This document shows positions 1 to 4,672 of a DNA stretch of 5,625 nt, piece after piece. This stretch comes from JBFKAV01 sp041621405. Its GTDB lineage: Bacteria; Pseudomonadota; Alphaproteobacteria; Rhodobacterales; Rhodobacteraceae. The notes under the pieces were generated by a model. That model was given only the letters and a program-made list of their open reading frames with translations, made no database searches and was not told where the DNA came from. A program made the position numbers and the translations under genes. Where the stretch lies: positions 1 through 5,625 of the forward strand of contig JBFKAV010000193.1 in assembly GCA_041621405.1 (NCBI GenBank). Reading direction: 5' to 3'. How positions within the stretch are numbered: the stretch's first letter is position 1; each line of letters begins with the position of its first letter.

Positions 1-2
1 AC

Positions 3-743
3 TGGTGGCTGGTGCTGCGCTGCTCGGCGATCGGTACCACGATCGGGCTCATCCCCGGCCTCGGCTCGGCGGCCGCCTCGTTCATCGCCTACGGCCACGC
101 CAAGCAGACCTCGAAGGACAAGGAAAGCTTCGGCAAGGGCAACATCGAGGGCGTGATCGGCCCGGAATCGGCCAACGATGCGGTCGAGGGCGGTGCGGTC
201 GCCTCGACCATCGCCTTCGGCATCCCGGGGTCGTCGTCGATGGCGATCCTGCTGTCGGGGTTCTTCATCCTCGGGCTGGAGACGGGCCCGAGAATGCTGA
301 ACCAGAACCTCGACATCGTCTTCGTGATGATCTTCACCATCATCATCGGCAACCTCTTCGGCACGGTCGTCGGCATGTTCGCGGTCAATCCGATGTCGCG
401 CGCTACCGCGATCCGCGCCGAAGTGATGGTGCCGGTCCTGACGGCGGTCATCCTCACGGGCGCTTACGCCGCCGAACGCTCGATGTTCGACATCGGCGTG
501 GCGGTGTTCTTCGGCATCACCGGCTACCTGATGAAGCGCCTGAACTATTCCCGGGCCGCCATGCTGATCGGTTTCGTCCTCGGCTTCGCGGTGGAGAAGA
601 ACCTCTACCTCTCGCTCCTCCTGGACGGGCCGTGGTTCTTCCTGCAGCCGATCCCGGGGGTGCTCGGACTGATCACGCTGGGGTTTCTCGCCTACAACAT
701 CTGGCTGGTGGTCCAGGATCGCCGCACCCGGAGGAGAGCCTGA
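3..743 (+). CDS. tctA: TctA-family permease of a tripartite tricarboxylate transporter (TTT), C-terminal half
   Basis: This is the large membrane subunit of a TTT secondary transporter, which takes up carboxylates (citrate-like or aromatic acids) at the inner membrane using a periplasmic binding protein. The reading frame is open from base 3, so the N-terminal part lies off the window. About 246 residues are visible against roughly 500 in the family. Near the left edge is the GLIPGLGSAAASFIAYGHA stretch, then GPESANDAVEGGA and FGIPGSSSMAILLSG, all characteristic of TctA. Several hydrophobic helices follow, including one around bases 310-400 and others from about 430 to 710. The protein ends in a basic tail (RRTRRRA). 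The GTG at base 12 is an internal codon and not a start. The stop codon TGA shares its last base with the ATG of tctB, so the two are translationally coupled. The substrate cannot be read from the sequence; the neighbouring genes favour an aromatic or related carboxylate. Confidence 0.93.
   Translation, partial: WWLVLRCSAIGTTIGLIPGLGSAAASFIAYGHAKQTSKDKESFGKGNIEGVIGPESANDAVEGGAVASTIAFGIPGSSSMAILLSGFFILGLETGPRMLNQNLDIVFVMIFTIIIGNLFGTVVGMFAVNPMSRATAIRAEVMVPVLTAVILTGAYAAERSMFDIGVAVFFGITGYLMKRLNYSRAAMLIGFVLGFAVEKNLYLSLLLDGPWFFLQPIPGVLGLITLGFLAYNIWLVVQDRRTRRRA
731..738 (+). promoter_or_regulatory. Ribosome binding site of tctB
   Basis: The purine run GAGGAGAG lies inside the last codons of tctA, a few bases before the ATG at 743. 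It supports that start over any upstream one in the same frame, which stays open back to the left edge without encoding a plausible protein. Confidence 0.7.
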
Positions 744-1282
744 TGCCGGACGAGCAAGAGCCGAAGCGCCGCCTCCCTGATGGTATCCGCAAGGGCTCGG
801 AGATCCATACGCTCGAGAGCGTGTTCCTTACCATCGTCGGGCTGATCGTGCTCGCGGCCTTCGTCGAGGCATTCAGCTACAAGCTCGTCTCCTCGCGCAC
901 CCCCTTCGTGATCATGGTGCCGCTGCTCCTCCTGATCGTCTTTCAGTCCTACCGGATCACCCGCGTCGGCGCGCTCCGCGAGATCCGCTACCACGTCGGC
1001 GCGGCGCTCCGCGGCCGCTACGAGGCCTTCGGAAAGCTCGCCCGGCTCGGGCTCGCCATCGTCGGCCTCTTCTTCGTGGTCTATGTCTTCGGCCACTACG
1101 TCGGCGTCGCGGCCTTCGTCCTCTGGCTGATGATCGCGCTCGCCGGCGAGAAGCCGGTGTTCTCCCTTCTCGTTGCCGCGGCGACGACGGCCGCGCTCTT
1201 CCTCGTCTTCGAGTACGTCTTCAACGTCGATCTCTACCGCGGCCTCTTCTTCCGCTGGCTGATGGGCTACCGCGACTTCTAG
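743..1282 (+). CDS. tctB: TctB-family small membrane subunit of the TTT transporter
   Basis: This is the 179-residue small membrane partner of TctA in a tripartite tricarboxylate transporter; family members are usually about 140-180 residues. A charged cytoplasmic N-terminus (residues 1-20) is followed by hydrophobic segments at about 25-45, 52-70, 101-117, 119-134 and 137-159, with a basic connecting loop at about 71-100. The C-terminus (FEYVFNVDLYRGLFF) matches the usual TctB ending, where the last helix leads into a short V-x-L-P/Y-R-G motif. The ATG overlaps the tctA stop by one base and follows a GAGGAG site, so the start is well supported. Its precise role in transport is poorly defined in the family. 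Order here is A then B, whereas the classical Salmonella operon is C-B-A; no binding-protein gene follows, so tctC, if linked, must lie upstream of the window. Confidence 0.85.
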   Translation: MPDEQEPKRRLPDGIRKGSEIHTLESVFLTIVGLIVLAAFVEAFSYKLVSSRTPFVIMVPLLLLIVFQSYRITRVGALREIRYHVGAALRGRYEAFGKLARLGLAIVGLFFVVYVFGHYVGVAAFVLWLMIALAGEKPVFSLLVAAATTAALFLVFEYVFNVDLYRGLFFRWLMGYRDF

Positions 1283-1328
1283 GGTCTCGGTCCGGCCCGC
1301 GGATCACCGCACTTACGCTTCGTGGTAT

Positions 1329-1362
1329 CCCTTCCCCGTGCCGCGAGCGGCCCGGGGAAGGG
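1329..1362. terminator. Hairpin between convergent tctB and Rieske genes, probable two-way terminator
   Basis: A perfect 10-bp stem pairs CCCTTCCCCG (1329-1338) with CGGGGAAGGG (1353-1362). After a T/C mismatch, a further 4 bp (GCCG 1340-1343 with CGGC 1348-1351) close a four-base CGAG loop. It lies 46 bases after the tctB stop and 20 bases after the ferredoxin stop, where a shared terminator would be expected. Neither side has a T-tract, so it may act as a Rho-assisted terminator or an RNA 3'-end stabiliser, not a textbook intrinsic terminator. Confidence 0.6.
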
Positions 1363-1382
1363 GACGCTGCCTTGCCGTCACC

Positions 1383-1703
1383 TCAGGGTGCTTCGATCAC
1401 CACCGCCGTGTCGTGCGGGATGACCCGATAGGTCTTGACCGGCACCATGCAGGGCGGCGACACGATGCTGCCGTCGCGGATGTCGAAGCAGCCCTGGTGA
1501 AAATCGCACTCGATCACGTGGCCCTCGAGATAGCCCTCCGACAGCGAGCCAGGGCCGTGGGTGCAGTGATCGTCGGTCACGTAGAACTGGCCCTCGACGC
1601 GGTAGACGGCGAGCTCGAGCCCGCCCTTCTCGACCTTGATCACCGCACCCTCGTCGACCTCGTCCTTGGCGCAGAGCTCGATCAGCGTCGTGTTCCCCGT
1701 CAT
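1383..1703 (-). CDS. Rieske-type [2Fe-2S] ferredoxin of an aromatic-ring dioxygenase system
   Basis: This is a small soluble electron carrier of 106 residues, the normal length for the ferredoxin of a multicomponent ring-hydroxylating oxygenase. Both halves of the Rieske cluster site are intact: C47-T-H49-G and C66-D-F-H69, with the typical GPGSLSEGYLEGHVIECDFHQG context and 16 residues between the ligand pairs. After the second motif, FDIRDG and PPCMVPVKTY match the dioxygenase-ferredoxin pattern (naphthalene, biphenyl and anthranilate types). Such proteins pass electrons from an NAD(P)H-dependent reductase to the terminal oxygenase. Neither reductase nor oxygenase is in the window, so the partner is unknown. 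The start at 1703 follows a GAGGGGCGGG purine run. The gene is divergent from the cupin operon and convergent with tctB. It could also serve another iron enzyme, perhaps linked to the adjacent cupins; that is inference. Confidence 0.92.
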   Translation of the reverse strand: MTGNTTLIELCAKDEVDEGAVIKVEKGGLELAVYRVEGQFYVTDDHCTHGPGSLSEGYLEGHVIECDFHQGCFDIRDGSIVSPPCMVPVKTYRVIPHDTAVVIEAP

Positions 1704-1739
1704 CCCGCCCCTCGTCGCTTTCGCAATCGCCTCGAGTTA

Positions 1740-1756
1740 GCGGAACATCGTTCCGC
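1740..1756. promoter_or_regulatory. Palindromic operator candidate upstream of the ferredoxin
   Basis: GCGGAAC and GTTCCGC form a perfect 7+7 bp inverted repeat around an ATC spacer. It is 36 bases upstream of the ferredoxin ATG. On the minus strand it lies between a weak -35-like TTGCAT and a weak -10-like CTAACT, so a bound protein would block or bend that promoter. TTCCG/CGGAA arms are typical of several dimeric regulators, including IclR-family proteins that often control aromatic catabolism. The regulator's identity is inference, and no regulator gene is in the window. Confidence 0.5.
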
Positions 1757-1766
1757 ATGCAAGAAA
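1750..1766 (+). repeat. 17-base direct repeat box, copy 1 (ferredoxin side)
   Basis: GTTCCGCATGCAAGAAA matches the box at 1900-1916 at 15 of 17 positions, differing only at the two central bases. Its left half is the right arm of the palindrome at 1740-1756. The two copies start exactly 150 bases apart in the same orientation. Confidence 0.5.
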
Positions 1767-1899
1767 CGCCGCGCCTTTTCCGGGCCCGTTCCGCGCCAAC
1801 CTCGGGCGCCTTCCCGCGCGCTTGGTCGGGCGGAAAAGGTAGGGCTGTCCAATATTTATTCACCTCTCCGCGCGGGGAAACCCCGGCGGCAGGCTCCGC

Positions 1900-1916
1900 G
1901 TTCCGCATAAAAGAAA
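1900..1916 (+). repeat. 17-base direct repeat box, copy 2 (cupin side)
   Basis: GTTCCGCATAAAAGAAA is the second copy of the box at 1750-1766. It ends 54 bases before the cupin start and just upstream of a possible -35 element, a usual place for an activator site. Unlike copy 1 it has no inverted partner arm next to it. Confidence 0.5.
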
Positions 1917-1917
1917 G

Positions 1918-1946
1918 TTGTTCTGAAATTTGCACCTTGCTATTCC
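1918..1946 (+). promoter_or_regulatory. Possible promoter of the cupin operon
   Basis: TTGTTC (1918-1923) and TATTCC (1941-1946) are separated by 17 bases and lie directly upstream of the cupin ribosome binding site. Each hexamer matches only about three of six consensus bases, so the promoter would be weak or activator-dependent. This fits the adjacent repeat box but is not proof. Confidence 0.25.
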
Positions 1947-1970
1947 GGGGGCGAAGGGAGGGCCAAGCCG

Positions 1971-2579
1971 ATGGACAAGAAGACCAGCGCAAGCCCCGCG
2001 CCCGAGGCAAAGCAGGCCGAGCCCGAGGGCTACTATCACAGCCAGAAGGACCGCGTCTTCGTGCGCTCCGTGCAGGGCGAGTACAACCTCACGAAGGAGC
2101 TGGAGCGGCTGCGCTCGATGCCCCGGGTCCGCAGGGCGCGCGAGATCAGGTTCGTCGACGGGCCGCAGACCTGGTCACGCCACTACGTCGAGCCGAAGGA
2201 CGGGATCAGCCAGCTCTTCCACATCCATCTCGAGGAATACGGCCCCGGCGGCAAGAGCCAGAAGCACGGCCACGTCAACGAGGCCGCCTTCTACATCCTC
2301 GACGGCGAGGGCTACGAGATCCACGACAACGTCCGCTACGACTGGAAGGCGGGCGACGTGGCGATCGTGCCCAACAACTGCGTGCACCAGCATTGCAACG
2401 CCTCCGACACCAGGCCCGCCCGGGCGCTGGTCCTGAAGACCAAGCCGATGTTCGTGTTCATGAACATGCTGTTCCAGAAGACGGTGATCCCGCGGGCGAC
2501 CGAGCCGGCGCCGGGCGGCGAGGATTTCGAGGTGCGCGAGGAAGTGCACGACCACAACCACCCCGAGGAGGGCTATTGA
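1971..2579 (+). CDS. Cupin-fold metalloprotein, first of a coupled pair (gentisate-dioxygenase-like metal site)
   Basis: This is a single-domain cupin of 202 residues, predicted cytosolic because no signal peptide is seen. Cupin motif 1 is G93-x5-H99-G-H101-V-N-E104 followed by AAFYILDG. Motif 2 is G128-x5-P134-x4-H139-Q-H-C-N143. H99, H101 and H139 should bind a metal such as Fe(II). The usual glutamate position, four after H101, is Ala105; Glu104 is one residue early. Alanine at this position is also found in gentisate-type three-histidine dioxygenases. The N-terminus (1-20) is polar and low in complexity, and the C-terminus carries a His/Glu-rich tail (HDHNH at 193-197). A strong AAGGGAGGG site eight bases upstream fixes the start. 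The stop overlaps the next cupin start. The aromatic-catabolism neighbourhood suggests ring cleavage or a related oxidative or isomerising step; the substrate is not known and an epimerase-like or structural role is possible. Confidence 0.85.
   Translation: MDKKTSASPAPEAKQAEPEGYYHSQKDRVFVRSVQGEYNLTKELERLRSMPRVRRAREIRFVDGPQTWSRHYVEPKDGISQLFHIHLEEYGPGGKSQKHGHVNEAAFYILDGEGYEIHDNVRYDWKAGDVAIVPNNCVHQHCNASDTRPARALVLKTKPMFVFMNMLFQKTVIPRATEPAPGGEDFEVREEVHDHNHPEEGY
2565..2572 (+). promoter_or_regulatory. Ribosome binding site of the second cupin gene
   Basis: GAGGAGGG lies inside the last codons of the first cupin, six bases before the ATG at 2579. It decides the start: the same frame is open far upstream, to about 1757, but that part is an out-of-frame reading of the first cupin and its leader. 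Confidence 0.75.
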
Positions 2580-3181
2580 TGGCCTGGGGGGAAGCAAGAG
2601 CCTGGATCGACGGCGTCGAAAACAGGGGACTCTACCAAGGGCTTCTCGACGATGCCGCCACAGCGCCCGAGCGCAACGCCGCGCGCAAGAAGATCATCCA
2701 CCCACGCGAGATGCCCTGGGAGATGTCGCGCCAGGGGCTGCTCAAGCACCTCATCAACGAGGGCATGAACACGCGGATGGAGACGGTCGACGCCTACATG
2801 CAGATCGTCCCCCCGGGCTCGCGCTCGGGCAAGCACCGGCACCTCGCCGAGGAGGTGCTCTACGTGCTCGAGGGGCAGGGCCACGACGTCCACCGTGATT
2901 GCGACGTCGAGATCACTGACGAGTATTTCTGGAAGCCGCAGGACCACGAGAGCCGATGGGAGTACGAGGCGGGCGACGTGATCTACGTGCCGCCGAACAC
3001 CATCCACCAGCATTTCAACGCCGATCCTAACCGGCCGCTCAGGCTGATCTCGGTCATCAACCGGATCTTCAAGCAATGCGGACTCAACGACCTCGAGCAG
3101 ATCGAGGATGCGCCGGAATACGATCCCGCGGTGAAGCTCACCCCTGAGCTGGTCCGCGAGTTCCTGCGGAAGAAGGGCTGA
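2579..3181 (+). CDS. Cupin-fold metalloprotein, second of a coupled pair (His-His-Glu-His metal site)
   Basis: This 200-residue single-domain cupin is paralogous to the preceding gene. Motif 1 is G80-x5-H86-R-H88-x3-E92-x6-G99, and motif 2 is G132-x5-P138-x4-H143-Q-H-F-N147. It therefore has the full canonical ligand set H86, H88, E92 and H143. The two proteins share a pattern around the barrel: P-G-x2-S-x-K-H-x-H, then L-x-G-x-G, later A-G-D-V-x-x-V-P-x-N and H-Q-H-x-N. The N-terminal KIIHPREMPWEMSRQG stretch recalls the P-W-E region before the barrel of gentisate dioxygenases. The intermotif segment (100-131) is longer than in its partner and contains two Trp and several acidic residues. 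The start overlaps the upstream stop by one base, so equimolar synthesis and a heteromeric complex are plausible. The permease gene follows after 18 bases. The exact reaction is not assignable from sequence. Confidence 0.85.
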   Translation: MAWGEARAWIDGVENRGLYQGLLDDAATAPERNAARKKIIHPREMPWEMSRQGLLKHLINEGMNTRMETVDAYMQIVPPGSRSGKHRHLAEEVLYVLEGQGHDVHRDCDVEITDEYFWKPQDHESRWEYEAGDVIYVPPNTIHQHFNADPNRPLRLISVINRIFKQCGLNDLEQIEDAPEYDPAVKLTPELVREFLRKKG

Positions 3182-3199
3182 GGCACCGGAACCGCACCC

Positions 3200-4168
3200 A
3201 TGCTCGGCGCCCTCCTCGCCCTTGCCTCGGCCGCGTTCTTCGGGCTGAACAACGCGACCTTGAGGCGCGGCGTGATCCGTGGCTCGGCCTTGCAGGCGAT
3301 GGCGGTGACGGTGCCGTTCGGGGTGCCGCTATTCCTGGCCCTCGCGGCGGTCTTCGGCGGGTTCGAGGCGATGGCCGGCTGGGGCGTGGCGCCCTGGGTC
3401 TGGATGGTGCTGGCGGGGATCGTGCATTTCGTCATCGGCCGCTACGGCAACTACAGGGCGACGCAGCTGCTCGGCTCGACGCTGTCGACGCCGATCCAGC
3501 AGCTGTCGATCCTGGTCGCGCTGGTGCTGGCGATCGCCTTTCTCGGCGAGACGCTGACGGCGGTGAACCTGGGGGGCATCGCGCTCGTGGTCTTCGGGCC
3601 GATGATGCTGGCCCGGAGGCAGAAGGCGGCCTCGGCGGCGGGCCGGGCCAAGGGCTTCGCGCCAGACTATGCGGCGGGCAGCTTCTGGGGCGCGGTCTGC
3701 GCCTTCGGCTACGGGGTGAGTCCGCTCTTCATCGCGCTCGGCATCGGCGAGGGCGGGATCCCGGCCAGCATCGGCGGGCTGCTGGTGTCCTATGCGGCGG
3801 CCGCACTGGCGGTGATCGCCTGGGTCATCGCGTCGGGCGGCCGGGCCTATATGGCCGGGCTCGACCGCGCCTCGCTCGGCTGGATCCTCTGTTCGGCGCT
3901 CTTCGTCGCCCTGTCGCAGCTGTTTCGATATGTCGCACTGGCGGTGGCGCCGGTATCGGTCGTCACGCCTATCCAGCGGCTCTCTGTGGTGTTCCGGCTT
4001 CTCTTCAACGCCGCGCTCAACCGCGACCACGAGGTCTTCGACCGCTGGGTCGTGGCCTCGATCCTCTTGTCGGTGGTGGGCGCGGTGGCGCTGGCGGCGG
4101 ATACCAGGGTGCTTTTGGGCTGGGCCGGGCTTGACCGGCTCGCCTGGCTTGCCGCTCCGCTGTTCTGA
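3200..4168 (+). CDS. EamA/DMT-superfamily permease, ten-helix
   Basis: This 322-residue inner-membrane protein is built of two homologous halves of about five helices each, the 10-TMS drug/metabolite transporter plan. Approximate helices are 3-16, 31-52, 66-80, 95-116, 122-138, 160-181, 190-211, 226-246, 248-272 and 283-300. The duplication is visible: half 1 has RYGNYRATQLLGSTLSTPIQQLS (81-103, quoted in two parts: RYGNYRATQL and STPIQQLS) and half 2 has FRYVALAVAPVSVVTPIQRLS. The charged linker RRQKAASAAGRAKG (139-152) separates the halves. The first half keeps the common helix-4/5 G-E-T motif (116-118), while the second has N-R-D-H-E instead. The gene starts 18 bases after the second cupin, with only a weak upstream purine stretch, so it probably belongs to the same operon. 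It may import the cupin substrate or export an intermediate; the direction and ligand are unknown. Confidence 0.85.
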   Translation: MLGALLALASAAFFGLNNATLRRGVIRGSALQAMAVTVPFGVPLFLALAAVFGGFEAMAGWGVAPWVWMVLAGIVHFVIGRYGNYRATQLLGSTLSTPIQQLSILVALVLAIAFLGETLTAVNLGGIALVVFGPMMLARRQKAASAAGRAKGFAPDYAAGSFWGAVCAFGYGVSPLFIALGIGEGGIPASIGGLLVSYAAAALAVIAWVIASGGRAYMAGLDRASLGWILCSALFVALSQLFRYVALAVAPVSVVTPIQRLSVVFRLLFNAALNRDHEVFDRWVVASILLSVVGAVALAADTRVLLGWAGLDRLAWLAAPLF

Positions 4169-4173
4169 ACCGG

Positions 4174-4557
4174 CTAGATCTCGGTGCGATCACCCCTGAG
4201 CCACAGCCAGAACGAATAGCCGTCGAGCGCCAGCCCGATCACGTTCATGGCCAGAAGTATCCAGAGATACGTGGCATAGGCCTCGCCAAGCTCGTATCCG
4301 CCGCCAAGGGCATGGACCACAAGCGATATGAGCAGCACCCGGCACACAACGTGGGGGGCAGAGATCAGCCGGGTCGTGCCCGATACCCTGGGGATCATCA
4401 GCGCGACGATCAGCATGGCCGCATTCGCGACGATCAGGATCGGAATGGCGAATGGCTGATCGAGAAACAGCAGGCCGCCCAGGTTCACGGGGATCAGCAC
4501 CGCCATCCAGACCTGCACCCAGACCGGCATGCGCCGCAGAGAGCGCATGATCGTCAT
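4174..4557 (-). CDS. Small four-helix membrane protein of unknown function
   Basis: I do not recognise this 127-residue protein. It has a short basic N-terminus (RSLRRM) and hydrophobic segments at about 12-31, 37-55, 67-87 and 94-118, ending in a charged RGDRTEI tail, so it should be an inner-membrane protein with four helices. Positive charge at both ends suggests both termini face the cytoplasm. It is convergent with the permease, with only five bases between the stops. No good ribosome binding site precedes the ATG at 4557; a second Met lies three codons in (4548). Codon use looks somewhat less GC-biased than in its neighbours. The open frame with a clean membrane-protein pattern is the main support. 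It lies downstream of ligJ on the same strand after a 115-base gap and could be co-transcribed. Confidence 0.65.
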   Translation of the reverse strand: MTIMRSLRRMPVWVQVWMAVLIPVNLGGLLFLDQPFAIPILIVANAAMLIVALMIPRVSGTTRLISAPHVVCRVLLISLVVHALGGGYELGEAYATYLWILLAMNVIGLALDGYSFWLWLRGDRTEI

Positions 4558-4672
4558 CTGGTCGGCCCAGAACTCGCGAAAAGCTCTCTACAGCATCCCT
4601 GATTACACCCCCTCTCCTTCGGCAATCTGGCCGGTGACAGGGATCGAGATCAAGGCATTCGACGGCCCTCGG

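Larger units (their letters stand above)
1704..1970. promoter_or_regulatory. Divergent promoter region between the ferredoxin and the cupin operon
   Basis: This 267-base gap is the longest non-coding stretch in the window. It holds the outward promoters of the leftward ferredoxin and the rightward cupin operon. It has local AT-rich patches (around 1850-1862 and 1907-1932) in otherwise GC-rich DNA. GTTCCGC occurs three times in the same orientation (1750, 1788 and 1900), with one inverted copy at 1740. No convincing small gene, tRNA or riboswitch is seen in it. Open frames that cross it are overlaps of the flanking genes and show no protein-like pattern. Confidence 0.6.

Noticed and set aside
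5..742. Upstream extension of the tctB frame across tctA
   Set aside because: It reads as an Arg/His/Pro-rich shadow, while the tctA frame on the same bases gives a clear TctA sequence.
1867..1874. CCGCGCGG palindrome in the control region
   Set aside because: Short self-complementary GC strings are expected often in DNA of this composition.
1378..2010. 210-residue open frame on the - strand across the control region
   Set aside because: It overlaps the ferredoxin in another frame and the cupin start; the Rieske motifs lie in the other frame and this one has no domain-like pattern.
1757..2578. Long upstream extension of the second cupin frame (474 residues in total)
   Set aside because: The extension is an out-of-frame reading of the promoter region and first cupin, rich in Arg, Ala and Gly with no protein pattern. 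The ATG at 2579 has its own ribosome binding site and gives a normal cupin length.
1971..3181. The cupin pair as DMSP lyases of the DddQ type, which can occur as adjacent copies in marine Rhodobacterales
   Set aside because: The size is similar, but the H-x-H motif spacing and the aromatic-catabolism neighbours do not point there, and I see no DddQ-specific pattern. It remains only a remote possibility.
4595..4644. Inverted repeat ATCCCTG / CAGGGAT downstream of ligJ as a terminator
   Set aside because: Only 7 bp with a 36-base loop, no flanking extension and no T-tract; within chance for this length.
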